Shown piece by piece: positions 52,319 through 60,416 of a DNA stretch of 64,000 bases. Within the stretch, counting starts at the first letter, position 1, and the number at the start of each line of letters is the position of its first letter. Origin of the DNA: an uncultured Clostridia bacterium (GTDB lineage Bacteria; Bacillota; Clostridia; Oscillospirales; CAG-272); contig CAJGCT010000002.1 of assembly GCA_904501985.1 (NCBI GenBank), forward strand, positions 10,065-74,064, read 5' to 3'. Under the pieces are notes generated by a model. The model had not been told where the DNA came from. It did not search any database and saw nothing but the letters and a program-made list of their open reading frames with translations. The translations under genes and the position numbers were made by a program.

Positions 52319-53232
52319 ATTCTTTAACAAAAGTAATGATTTCTCCTCATATCCACAGCGGCAGATCCACCGCCGGTATTATGCGAGATGTACTGATCTC
52401 ATTACTCCCTGCAACTGTGGCAGGAGCTGTAATTTTCGGCTGGCGTGCTTTACTTCCCATAGTAGTTTGTGTAGCCTGCTGTGTTGCTTTCGAAGCACTG
52501 TTCAATATTATCACCAAAAAAGATCAGACGGTTGGCGATCTGTCCGCCGCCGTTACCGGATTACTGCTCGCACTGAATCTGCCCGCAAATATTCCGCTTT
52601 GGCAGTGTGTCATTGGCTCTTTGTTTGCTATAATTGTTGTAAAGTGTCTGTTTGGCGGAATTGGCGGCAATCTGGTAAACCCGGCTATCACGGCAAGAGT
52701 ATTTATGCTGATAGCCTTTGAATCGTTGGCTGTATCGGCATTTCCTATAGATACAGTAGCAAGTGCAACCCCTCTTGTGGCTGATAAGATGCCCTCTCTG
52801 CTTACTTTGTTCATGGGCAATTACGGCGGTGCAATTGGAGAGACCTGCACTGCCGCCCTGCTGCTCGGCGGTATTTATCTCCTGGTGCGCAGAGTAATTA
52901 CTTGGCACATCCCTACGTTATTCATAGGCACTGTATTTGTTTTCTCATTCTTCATGGAAGGATTCGATGCCATCACTGCACTCAGCCTTACACTGGCCGG
53001 CGGCGTATTTCTCGGTGCTATCTTTATGGCTACCGACTATGTCACATCTCCCTCTACCTCATGGGGCAAGGTCCTGTTTGGTCTTGGTGCCGGGTTACTT
53101 ACCTGCCTGATTCGCTATTTTGGCATTTATCCCGCTGGAGTTTCCTTTGCGATTTTGTTTATGAACATACTTACTCCGTATATAGATCAGTGGACCAAAT
53201 ATAAAGTATTTGCAGTGGGGGGAAAACGATAA
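52315..53232 (+). CDS. rnfD: Rnf complex subunit RnfD
   Basis: Integral membrane subunit with covalently bound FMN. 305 residues; SPHIHSGRSTAGIMRDVLISLLPAT at the N-terminus, NLPANIPLWQCVIGSLFAIIVVKCLFGGIGGNLVNPA, and the flavinylation segment DTVASATPL with candidate Thr152. ATDYVTSPSTSWGKVLFG near the end is typical. Start overlaps the rnfC stop (ATGA). Confidence 0.95.
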   Translation: MNSLTKVMISPHIHSGRSTAGIMRDVLISLLPATVAGAVIFGWRALLPIVVCVACCVAFEALFNIITKKDQTVGDLSAAVTGLLLALNLPANIPLWQCVIGSLFAIIVVKCLFGGIGGNLVNPAITARVFMLIAFESLAVSAFPIDTVASATPLVADKMPSLLTLFMGNYGGAIGETCTAALLLGGIYLLVRRVITWHIPTLFIGTVFVFSFFMEGFDAITALSLTLAGGVFLGAIFMATDYVTSPSTSWGKVLFGLGAGLLTCLIRYFGIYPAGVSFAILFMNILTPYIDQWTKYKVFAVGGKR

Positions 53233-54407
53233 TGAAAAAAAACATAAAAAATCTCTCCGTATTTGTTTGCATCTGCACGGTAATTACATTGCTTCTCGCG
53301 CTCACCAACTCATTTACCGCTCCCATTATTCTGAAAAATCAAAATGACTCTGCAAATCAGGCACTTCTTGAAGTAATGCCAAACGGAAACGGCTTTGAGG
53401 CAATTTCAACCGCAGATTACACACTACCTGCAACAGTCTCCGAGGTTTATAAGGAAACGACCGGACTTGGATATGTAGTGAAGCTTGTCACAGCCGGTTA
53501 CGGAAGCGACATGGTAATCATGTGCGGAGTTTCAGGGGATGGCGTTGTAACCGGTGCGGTTTGCATTTCCTCTAACGAAACCCTTGGCAAAGAAAAGACC
53601 TACGGCGAAAACTTTTCAAACAAGGACGCCGCCGGTGTAGATACAGTTGATACCATCAGCGGAGCTACCAAAACAACCGCCGCATACAAAGGTGCTGTCA
53701 AGGATGCGCTGAATACCGCTATTATTCTCGGAGGCGGCTCTGTAGATATTCGCACCGAGGAAGAAATCCTCGCGGATAATCTGTCGGCGGCTCTTCCGGC
53801 AGGCGAAGGGGAATTTGAAAAGCTGTTCCTTGTGGAACTTATCGAAAATGTTGATGCCGTTTATGCCGCCGAAAACGGGACAGGATATGTTTTCATCGTT
53901 GGCGAACAGTTTATAGGCGTTTTGGCTGACGGTACAGTTATCAGCGAGGGCGTGGAAAACACTGCCGCTATTACTGATGCGGTTGCAACAATCGCGGCTT
54001 CCTCTCTTGAAGAAATTGATCTGTCCGCTTATCCTGACCTTGCAAAAACAGTTATTTTCGCGGCAAAAACAGCTTCGGGCAACTATGTAGTTGAAACCAA
54101 GGGCGCCGGCTACGGCATCAAGGGCGGCAATGAGTATCATCCTGCATCTGGCGAATACATCGTTGTACGCGTTTCTATGACGGCTGACGGTCAAATCATC
54201 GACTGTATCACCGTTTCCGAAGGCGAAACAGACGGTCTTGGCGACGCCTGCGCAGACGAGGACTTCTACGGTCAGTTTGTGGGAAAGACAGAAGATAATT
54301 ACACCGAGATAGATGCTATTAGCGGTGCAACCTTAACTACAGACGGCTACAAGCAGGCTATTGAACGTGCCTTTATGGCAGTAGAAATTTTGAAAGGAGG
54401 GGAATGA
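53232..54407 (+). CDS. rnfG: RnfG-type subunit with two FMN-binding domains
   Basis: 391 residues, about twice a usual RnfG. One N-terminal membrane anchor (LSVFVCICTVITLLLALTNSF) is followed by two FMN-bind domains outside the membrane. Flavinylation motifs: DTISGATKTT with Thr146 and DAISGATLTTDGYKQA with Thr367. Between them is a related but motif-less segment (about 165-270). Each Thr could carry FMN added by ApbE, encoded downstream. Start overlaps the rnfD stop by one base (TAATG). Order and membrane anchor support RnfG. Confidence 0.93.
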   Translation: MKKNIKNLSVFVCICTVITLLLALTNSFTAPIILKNQNDSANQALLEVMPNGNGFEAISTADYTLPATVSEVYKETTGLGYVVKLVTAGYGSDMVIMCGVSGDGVVTGAVCISSNETLGKEKTYGENFSNKDAAGVDTVDTISGATKTTAAYKGAVKDALNTAIILGGGSVDIRTEEEILADNLSAALPAGEGEFEKLFLVELIENVDAVYAAENGTGYVFIVGEQFIGVLADGTVISEGVENTAAITDAVATIAASSLEEIDLSAYPDLAKTVIFAAKTASGNYVVETKGAGYGIKGGNEYHPASGEYIVVRVSMTADGQIIDCITVSEGETDGLGDACADEDFYGQFVGKTEDNYTEIDAISGATLTTDGYKQAIERAFMAVEILKGGE

Positions 54408-54409
54408 TT

Positions 54410-55102
54410 ATGAACAGGAAAAGTTCGCTTTCCGTTTTAACAAACGGAATCCTTAAGGAAAACCCCACTTTGGTGCTCATCCTCGGCACCTGCCCGACTT
54501 TGGCAACCACAACAACTGTTACGGGAGCCTTGGGCATGGGTCTTGCGGCACTAGTAGTTCTTCTCTGCTCCAATATTTTCATTTCACTGCTTCGAAGGAT
54601 CATTCCCGAAACAATGCGTATTCCCTGCTATATAGTAATTATTGCAGGATTCGTTACTATCGTTAAAATGCTGGTACAGGCATTCTTCCCCGGACTTTAC
54701 GAAACGCTTGGTGTGTACCTTGACCTGATCACGGTAAACTGCATTATTTTAGGCCGCGCCGAAATGTTTGCAGGCAAGAATACCGTTGTTTCTTCCGCAC
54801 TTGACGGAATCGGCATGGGACTTGGCTTCACACTTGCTCTCGGAGCTATGGCTACCATCCGAGAGGTTTTCGGAGCCGCATCATTTGCCGGAATTGCCAT
54901 TCCGTTTATGGAAGAATACAAGATTGCATTTTTGGCAAAGGCTCCCGGCGGACTGCTTGTGTACGGACTTCTCATTGCGCTGGTGTACGCCGCAACCCAC
55001 GGAAAAGCTCCTGCAAAAACCTCTTTCTCCTGTAGTAGCTGTCCTAACGCTTGTATATGCAATAAAAATGAACCCTGTACAGAGAAAGGAGCTGAAAATT
55101 GA
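54410..55102 (+). CDS. rnfE: Rnf complex subunit RnfE, with Cys-rich tail
   Basis: Six-helix membrane subunit homologous to RnfA. NPTLVLILGTCPTLATTTT, RIPCYIVIIAGFVTIVKMLVQA, VNCIILGRAEMFA and DGIGMGLGFTLALGAMATIREVFGA are family hallmarks. The last 30 residues are extra and hold five Cys (SFSCSSCPNACICN, then EPCTE). ATG 54410 lies 9 bases after GGAGG; ATG 54404 is only 3 bases from it. The membrane Cys (TVNC) matches the proposed inner Fe-S site shared with RnfA. Confidence 0.94.
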   Translation: MNRKSSLSVLTNGILKENPTLVLILGTCPTLATTTTVTGALGMGLAALVVLLCSNIFISLLRRIIPETMRIPCYIVIIAGFVTIVKMLVQAFFPGLYETLGVYLDLITVNCIILGRAEMFAGKNTVVSSALDGIGMGLGFTLALGAMATIREVFGAASFAGIAIPFMEEYKIAFLAKAPGGLLVYGLLIALVYAATHGKAPAKTSFSCSSCPNACICNKNEPCTEKGAEN

Positions 55103-55701
55103 TGGAAGAATTCAAGCTTCTTATTGTAATTCTGCTTTCCGCTGTTTTTGTGGACAACTACGTGCTCTGCCGTTTCCTAGGCATCTGCCCCTTTTTGGGC
55201 GTATCCAAAAAATTTGATCAGGCATCGGGCATGGGTATTGCCGTAACCGTCGTCATGCTGCTGGCAACAGCAGTAACCTGGCCTATTCAGCATTTCGTAC
55301 TTAATACGCTGAATATGGGATATTTGCAGAATATTGTTTTCATTCTGATCATCGCCACACTTGTACAGATTTTAGAAATGCTTTTAAAGAAGCTCTCCCC
55401 CTCTCTGTATAAAGGTCTTGGCGTGTATCTGCCGCTTATCACCACCAACTGTGCGGTTCTCGGCGTTACCATAAACAATATTATTGACGGATATTCCTTT
55501 ATAGAGTCTATGGCAAGTACACTCGGATGCGGTCTTGGATTTTTGCTGGCAATGGTACTGTTCTCAGGACTTCGTTCACGCATCAATGAAGCAAACATTC
55601 CCACCCCCTTCCGCGGACTTGCAGTTACCCTTATTGCCGCCTCATTTATATCCTTGGCATTCATGGGCTTTGGCGGCATTGTGGAAAATATTTTTGGTTA
55701 A
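55102..55701 (+). CDS. rnfA: Rnf complex subunit RnfA
   Basis: Six-helix membrane subunit. VDNYVLCRFLGICPFLGVSKK, LEMLLKKLSPSLYKGLGVYLPLITTNCAVLGVTI and GLAVTLIAASFISLAFMGFGG are diagnostic; inverted topology partner of RnfE. 199 residues. ATG 55102 overlaps the rnfE stop by one base (TGATG), with GAAAGGAG upstream. Confidence 0.96.
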   Translation: MEEFKLLIVILLSAVFVDNYVLCRFLGICPFLGVSKKFDQASGMGIAVTVVMLLATAVTWPIQHFVLNTLNMGYLQNIVFILIIATLVQILEMLLKKLSPSLYKGLGVYLPLITTNCAVLGVTINNIIDGYSFIESMASTLGCGLGFLLAMVLFSGLRSRINEANIPTPFRGLAVTLIAASFISLAFMGFGGIVENIFG

Positions 55702-55716
55702 TGTGAGGGACTGTTT

Positions 55717-56550
55717 ATGGAAATTTTAATTGCATTTCTTTTTATGCTTGCCATCGCTTTGGCGGCAGGTCTCTTACTGTTAGTTTTCTCTCATCTTTTT
55801 GCGGTAAACAAAAACCCATTGGAGAAAACCATCAGAGAATGCTTACCGGGTGTCAACTGCGGTGCTTGCGGATACAAGGGCTGTGATGACTACGCCGCCG
55901 CTTTAGCGGAAAATACCGCAAAGCCCAATTTATGCATTCCCGGTGCACAAAAGGTCGCCGATCAGATCAGCGATATACTCGGTATTGAAAAAACACAGGT
56001 TGAAGATGTAGTCGCATTTGTAGCATGCAACGGTCACTGCGGTGCTACATATCCTATTGCACAGTATGAGGGCGTTCAGACCTGCCACGCCGCATCAATG
56101 CTTTATGGCGGAACAAATGCCTGCCGCTTCGGCTGCCTTGGTCTTGGAGACTGCGCGGCTGTGTGTCCCTCCAAGGCTATCTGCATAGCAGACGGTATCG
56201 CACGGGTAGATACCTCCAAATGTGTGGGCTGTGGTATGTGTACGCACACCTGTCCCAAGCAAATTATCACCATGCTTCCGCAGGAGGCGGCTGTTGCGGT
56301 GATGTGCGGCAATAAGCAAAAAGGTGCTGATGCCCGCAAGGCTTGTAAAAACGCTTGTATTGGCTGTAAAAAGTGTGAAAAGGCGTGCCCTAATGGAGCT
56401 ATCGCGGTTACGGATAATTTGGCTGTAATTGACTATAATAAGTGTACAGGCTGTGGACTCTGCGCAGACGACTGCCCCACCGGCTGTCTTAAGAAAGTTT
56501 ATTTCCCGGATCTTCCGGAAAATTATGATCCCCACGCACTTGTTAAATGA
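55717..56550 (+). CDS. rnfB: Rnf complex subunit RnfB (polyferredoxin)
   Basis: Receives electrons from ferredoxin. One N-terminal membrane anchor (AFLFMLAIALAAGLLLLVFSHLF), then the 4Fe-4S domain VNCGACGYKGCDDYAAAL, a middle Cys-rich segment (ACNGHCGA, CRFGCLGLGDCAAVCPSKAIC), and three more cluster motifs: CVGCGMCTHTCP, CIGCKKCEKACP and CTGCGLCADDCPTGC. 277 residues, so at least five cluster motifs, consistent with clostridial RnfB. Confidence 0.96.
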   Translation: MEILIAFLFMLAIALAAGLLLLVFSHLFAVNKNPLEKTIRECLPGVNCGACGYKGCDDYAAALAENTAKPNLCIPGAQKVADQISDILGIEKTQVEDVVAFVACNGHCGATYPIAQYEGVQTCHAASMLYGGTNACRFGCLGLGDCAAVCPSKAICIADGIARVDTSKCVGCGMCTHTCPKQIITMLPQEAAVAVMCGNKQKGADARKACKNACIGCKKCEKACPNGAIAVTDNLAVIDYNKCTGCGLCADDCPTGCLKKVYFPDLPENYDPHALVK

Positions 56551-56551
56551 T

Positions 56552-56953
56552 ATGAAAAGAGAAAAAAGCACCTCCAAATTTCACCTGCGAAACGATATAT
56601 TTTTCATAGCCGTACTACTCTTAATATCTATGTTAGGAGCACTGTATTTGTTCGTATTTCGCAGCAGCGGTGACACGGTTAAGATCACCGTTGACGGGAA
56701 GCTGTACGGCACATATTCCTTATCACAGAATATTACCGAAGATATTAAAAGCGGTGAAAACAGCAATCAGTTAAACAGGCTGATAATCAGCGACGGGAAA
56801 GCATACATGGAAACCGCATCCTGTCCGGATGGAATCTGTGTTGCTCACCGCCCTATCTTCCGAAACGGTGAAAGTATCGTGTGTCTGCCTAACCGTGTTG
56901 TGATTACCGTAATTACCGATAACAGCACAGACTCCCCCGATATTGTGGCGTAG
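56552..56953 (+). CDS. NusG domain II-containing membrane-anchored protein
   Basis: 133 residues: N-terminal anchor (DIFFIAVLLLISMLGALYLFVF) and a NusG_II domain with DTVKITVDGKLYGTYSL, ISDGKAYMETASCPDGICV and SIVCLPNRVVITVI. The Cys pair CPDGIC and the later Cys are conserved in the family. These proteins recur beside Rnf/ApbE genes in Clostridia; function unproven, possibly assembly or electron transfer outside the membrane. ATG 56552 follows the rnfB stop by one base. Confidence 0.87.
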   Translation: MKREKSTSKFHLRNDIFFIAVLLLISMLGALYLFVFRSSGDTVKITVDGKLYGTYSLSQNITEDIKSGENSNQLNRLIISDGKAYMETASCPDGICVAHRPIFRNGESIVCLPNRVVITVITDNSTDSPDIVA

Positions 56954-56967
56954 AGAGGTTGGTTATT

Positions 56968-57468
56968 ATGGGAAAATCCAAAAAAATTGCCTTTCTTGGC
57001 TTGTGTACCGCACTTGCTCTGATACTCGCCTATGCAGAAGTCATGATGCAGCCTTTGTTTCCGTCTATACCGGGAATTAAAATGGGACTGCCTAATGTTA
57101 TCATCGTGTTTTTGCTTTACAGGCAAGGGCCTGCCTTTACCGCGGGAGTATCTTTAGCGCGAATTTTGCTTGTAAGCATACTTTTCGGCAACGCAATGAC
57201 ATTTTTGTACAGTCTGGCAGGAGCTGTTCTCAGTCTGCTTGTTATGATACTTCTCCGCCGATTTAATTTGATGTCTGCGGTAGGAGTCAGCGTTGCCGGA
57301 GGTGTCACTCACAATCTGGGACAAATTTTGATGGCAATGGTGTTACTTGAAACGGCAGAACTGGGCTATTATATGGTTGTACTGACCGTCACAGGCATTA
57401 TTGCAGGCATTCTGGTAGGACTTTGCGGATCTTTTCTTATAAAAAAGATACCGAAAAAATTGTTTTGA
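56968..57468 (+). CDS. Gx transporter family membrane protein (HepI-like)
   Basis: Often labelled heptaprenyl diphosphate synthase component I, but the sequence (PF07456-like) is purely membrane-spanning: five to six helices, AFLGLCTALALILAYAEVMMQPLFPSIPGIKMGLPNV region and GGVTHNLGQILMA. It resembles ECF-type substrate subunits. Beside Rnf and apbE, flavin or quinone-precursor uptake is a plausible but untested role. SD GAGAGG precedes ATG 56968. Confidence 0.85.
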   Translation: MGKSKKIAFLGLCTALALILAYAEVMMQPLFPSIPGIKMGLPNVIIVFLLYRQGPAFTAGVSLARILLVSILFGNAMTFLYSLAGAVLSLLVMILLRRFNLMSAVGVSVAGGVTHNLGQILMAMVLLETAELGYYMVVLTVTGIIAGILVGLCGSFLIKKIPKKLF

Positions 57469-57500
57469 TAAAGATTGTGAAACAAATAACAGAAAATCCA

Positions 57501-57529
57501 TTGACAGATAAGCAATTATGTGGTACAAT
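57501..57529 (+). promoter_or_regulatory. Sigma-A promoter of the repeat lipoprotein
   Basis: TTGACA (57501-57506), 17 bases, TACAAT (57524-57529), 43 bases before the ATG. Gives the lipoprotein its own strong start inside the locus. Confidence 0.75.
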
Positions 57530-57572
57530 ACTTGAGTAATACATTAAAAATTATTTTTTAGGAGATTTCATT

Positions 57573-58544
57573 ATGAAAAAGGTTTTGACTCTTGCTCTTT
57601 GTGCTCTTATGGCACTGTCCGCAGTTTTAGTTGGCTGCGGCGAAACTAACACTTCAGTTAAGTTCGGTGCCGGTGTTTATACCGGTGCTCCCACCGCCAC
57701 TGACGCTACTGACGACAAAGACGGTTCCGGTAAGATTGATGTTACCGCCGCGGCTGTTACTGTAGACGCTGACGGAAAGATCGTCGCTTGTGCACTTGAC
57801 ACTGCAAGCAACACTGTAAACTTCACCGCAGACGGAAAAGCTCTTGCAAACGACGAATTCAAGACCAAGTACGAAATGGGAGCTGACTACAACATGGTAG
57901 CATACGGCGGTGCTGCCAAGGAATGGTTTGAGCAGGCTGATGCTTTCGAGGTACTTGTTGCAGGAAAGACTCTTGACGAAGTCAAGGCTCTCGTTGCTGA
58001 AGGCAGCAAGGGCACCGACGAGGTTATAAGTGCCGGCTGCACCATCATGATCAACGAATTTGTAGGCGCTATTGAAAAGGCTTACAACGCCGCTTCCGCT
58101 GAGGTTAGCGCAGATGCCGCACTCAAGGTAAGCATCGCAACTGAGCAGACCCTCACTGATGCCACCGAAGAAAAGGACGGCAGCAACAAGGTTGCAGTTA
58201 ATGTTTTCGCATCTGCCACTGATGCTGACGGCAAGGTGCTTGCAGCTTCCAGCGACTGCGCAGAAGTAACATTCACCTTTGATGCAGAGGGTGCTTCTAC
58301 TCTCGACACCACAAAAGCAATTGCTACCAAGAGAGAACAGGGTGCAAGCTACGGCATGGTAGCATACGGCGGCGCGGCTAAGGAATGGTTTGAACAGGCT
58401 GACGCATTTGATGCAGCATGCATCGGTAAGACCGCTTCTGAGATTGCAGGTCTTATGGGTGAGGACGGCAAGGGTGTTGCTGATCTTCAGACTGCCGGCT
58501 GCACCATCTATGTATCCGGTTTTGTAAAAGCCGCTACAAAGTAA
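57573..58544 (+). CDS. Lipoprotein with two tandem FMN-bind-like repeats lacking the canonical flavinylation motif
   Basis: 323 residues: lipoprotein signal with lipobox LVGC (Cys about 22), then two copies of a domain of about 140 residues. Both copies contain MVAYGGAAKEWFEQADAF, starting at residues 108 and 262. The order DGKIVAC ... GK(T)xxE ... SAGCT ... AIEKA follows that of RnfG's second domain (DGQIIDC ... SGAT ... AIERA), so I infer an FMN-bind fold with SGAT changed to SAGCT / TAGCT. Own promoter, SD AGGAG, C-ending codons and a terminator suggest an abundant surface protein. Function unknown. Confidence 0.75.
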   Translation: MKKVLTLALCALMALSAVLVGCGETNTSVKFGAGVYTGAPTATDATDDKDGSGKIDVTAAAVTVDADGKIVACALDTASNTVNFTADGKALANDEFKTKYEMGADYNMVAYGGAAKEWFEQADAFEVLVAGKTLDEVKALVAEGSKGTDEVISAGCTIMINEFVGAIEKAYNAASAEVSADAALKVSIATEQTLTDATEEKDGSNKVAVNVFASATDADGKVLAASSDCAEVTFTFDAEGASTLDTTKAIATKREQGASYGMVAYGGAAKEWFEQADAFDAACIGKTASEIAGLMGEDGKGVADLQTAGCTIYVSGFVKAATK

Positions 58545-58568
58545 TACCGAAGTAAGCGAATATAAGAA

Positions 58569-58597
58569 CAAAAAAAGGAGATTTTTCTCCTTTTTTT
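58569..58597 (+). terminator. Terminator after the repeat lipoprotein gene
   Basis: AAAAAAAGGAGA / TCTCCTTTTTTT hairpin. Perfect short stem with a long T tail; it lies just before apbE, so apbE may depend on read-through. Confidence 0.8.
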
Positions 58598-58612
58598 GTC
58601 TAAATAATGATT

Positions 58613-59662
58613 ATGAAAAAACAAATTCACCGAATAACACTTGCTGTTTGCATGATTTTTTGCGTCGTCCTTACTTCCTGTGCATCAAAACCTCAAAAAA
58701 ACAAATATTCTGCATATTCCATGGACTATTTCGACACGGTAATTACCATTGTCGGTTACGAAAACACCAAGGAAGCATTTGATGCGGTAGCGGATGAAAT
58801 TCTGTCCGAGTTTGCAGAATATCACAGATTATATTCCATTTATCACCGTTTTGAAGGTTTGGAAAATCTCTGTACCGTAAATGAATTGGTTGACGGTGCA
58901 CATCGCACCGTGACTGTTGATCGGCGTATTGTTGATATGCTTTTATACGCTAAGGAAATGTATACCGTCACCGGTGGCATGGTAAATATTGCTATGGGAA
59001 GTGTTTTGTCCTTATGGCACAGCTATCGCGAGCTTGGGCAGGATAATCCCGCAGAGGCATCTCTTCCGCCCTTGGAAAGCCTGAAAGCTGCCGCAGAACA
59101 TACAGATATATCGAAAATGGTCATAGATGAGCAAAACGGTACGGTTACACTTACAGATCCGGCAATGAGGCTTGATGTTGGTGCCATCGCAAAAGGATAC
59201 GCCACAGAATGTGTGGCACGTTCTTTGGAAGAACGGGGGATCACAGGCTATGTGCTGAACATAGGCGGCAATGTACGCACAATAGGCGGCAAGCCTGACG
59301 GAACACCGTGGACTGTTGGAATCGAAAATCCGAGCGATGAAGAATATCTGGCTTATATGCAGTTAAGCGGTGAGTCTGTGGTCACAAGCGGCTCGTATCA
59401 GCGATACTATTATGTTGACGGGAAACCGTATCATCACATTATTCATCCGGACACACAAATGCCGGCTGAGGGATTTGTATCCGTATCGGTGATCTGCAAA
59501 GATTCCGGTCTTGGCGATGCTATGTCTACTGCTCTTTTCTGTTTATCGCAGGAAAACGGACTTGCCTTGGTGGAATCTATCCCCGGACTCGAGGCAATGT
59601 GGGTAACTGATGACGGAGTGAGAACCGTATCGTCCGGTTGGAATTTGTATGTTAAGAAATAA
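58613..59662 (+). CDS. apbE: FAD:protein FMN transferase ApbE (lipoprotein)
   Basis: Transfers FMN from FAD to Thr of (D/S)xxSGAT motifs outside the membrane; expected clients are RnfG and RnfD encoded upstream. Lipobox LTSC at about residue 23, then YFDTVITIVGYENT, GGMVNIAMGSVLSLW, DVGAIAKGYATECVA, YVLNIGGNVRTIGGKPDG, VTSGSYQRYYYVDGKPYHHIIHPDTQMPA. 349 residues. ATG 58613 or 58607; no good SD is seen, as the terminator occupies the usual space. Confidence 0.96.
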   Translation: MKKQIHRITLAVCMIFCVVLTSCASKPQKNKYSAYSMDYFDTVITIVGYENTKEAFDAVADEILSEFAEYHRLYSIYHRFEGLENLCTVNELVDGAHRTVTVDRRIVDMLLYAKEMYTVTGGMVNIAMGSVLSLWHSYRELGQDNPAEASLPPLESLKAAAEHTDISKMVIDEQNGTVTLTDPAMRLDVGAIAKGYATECVARSLEERGITGYVLNIGGNVRTIGGKPDGTPWTVGIENPSDEEYLAYMQLSGESVVTSGSYQRYYYVDGKPYHHIIHPDTQMPAEGFVSVSVICKDSGLGDAMSTALFCLSQENGLALVESIPGLEAMWVTDDGVRTVSSGWNLYVKK

Positions 59663-59674
59663 GGAGGAAATACT

Positions 59675-60046
59675 GTGCTTGAAAACATTATTGCTCATTA
59701 TAAAGATGCCTTATATATTCTGGCAGAAATTTCAGCCAGCACATTGGAGTTAATAGGCATTCTCATAATTATTATCGGCTCCTGCCGTGCGTTAGTTCGT
59801 CTCGTGAAATCCGTGGTAAAGAAACAGCCATTCCACGTTGTGGTCGATCTTGGCAAAGCCTTATCGTTGGCGCTGGAGTTTAAGATGGGTGCTGAGATAA
59901 TAAAAACAGTCATTATTCACAACTTAGAAGAGCTTGCTATCTTAGGTGTGGTAATCATCATTCGCGCTCTGCTTGCATTTATCATTCACTGGGAAATCCG
60001 CATAGAGGGTAAGGGAAAGGATGACGAAAGTAAACCGTCACTGTAA
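59675..60046 (+). CDS. DUF1622 small membrane protein
   Basis: 123 residues with three hydrophobic segments: STLELIGILIIIIGSCRALVRLV, the central amphipathic FHVVVDLGKALSLALEFKMGAEIIKTV and LEELAILGVVIIIRALLAFIIHWEI. Matches the DUF1622 family of unknown function. It follows apbE by 12 bases with SD AAGGAGG and is last in the locus before a strong terminator. Confidence 0.85.
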   Translation: MLENIIAHYKDALYILAEISASTLELIGILIIIIGSCRALVRLVKSVVKKQPFHVVVDLGKALSLALEFKMGAEIIKTVIIHNLEELAILGVVIIIRALLAFIIHWEIRIEGKGKDDESKPSL

Positions 60047-60127
60047 ATACCCGATTTGATGAAATTAGCCGATTATTGATATTCTTTAATCATCGCCAAA
60101 AGCTATATGTCGCTTGGCAATGAGATA

Positions 60128-60168
60128 ATATGCCCCCTGTCTGCTTGACAGGGGGCATATCATTTTTT
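60128..60168 (+). terminator. Terminator of the rnf-apbE locus
   Basis: Perfect 14-bp stem ATATGCCCCCTGTC / GACAGGGGGCATAT with a 5-base loop, then CATTTTTTG. Confidence 0.93.
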
Positions 60169-60170
60169 GT

Positions 60171-60240
60171 GGTGGGAATACCTACAGAAAATTTGGCAAT
60201 CAAAATCGGACTGTCTAACTTTCTGTAGGCATTCCACCCC
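60171..60240. repeat. Inverted repeat in the gap before marR
   Basis: Arms about 60171-60190 and 60220-60239 pair around TTTCTGTAGG(C/T)ATTCC with a loop of about 30 bases. May be a remnant of a small mobile element or an RNA structure; it has no T tail. The rest of the gap (60241-60340) shows nothing else. Confidence 0.45.
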
Positions 60241-60343
60241 AAAATGGTGTCTACCGCCATAGGGTGATTTTACACGCTATTTACCTATTTCAAATTCTCG
60301 CCCATTATTTCGCTGAAAAATATGCCTTAATCAAACAAAATAC

Positions 60344-60400
60344 TGTTGACATTTCAACAATTTTATGGTATACTGTAAATTGTTGAGATTTCAACAATTT
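60344..60400 (+). promoter_or_regulatory. MarR-type promoter with two operators
   Basis: TTGACA (60346-60351), 17 bases, TATACT (60369-60374). Palindrome 1, TGTTGA-catt-TCAACA (60344-60359), covers the -35; palindrome 2, AAATTGTTGA-gatt-TCAACAATTT (60377-60400), covers the transcription start. Shared TTGTTGA/TCAACAA half-sites indicate autoregulation by the MarR protein. Confidence 0.85.
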
Positions 60401-60416
60401 ATGCGGAGGTGTCACA

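Noticed and set aside
50999..56550. Na+-NQR complex instead of Rnf
   Set aside because: A polyferredoxin RnfB is present, no NqrF-type gene is present, and the order C-D-G-E-A-B is that of clostridial Rnf.
57654..58571. A 305-codon open frame opposite the repeat lipoprotein
   Set aside because: It mirrors the repeats of the real gene; composition is Cys/Ser rich, and it lacks an SD.
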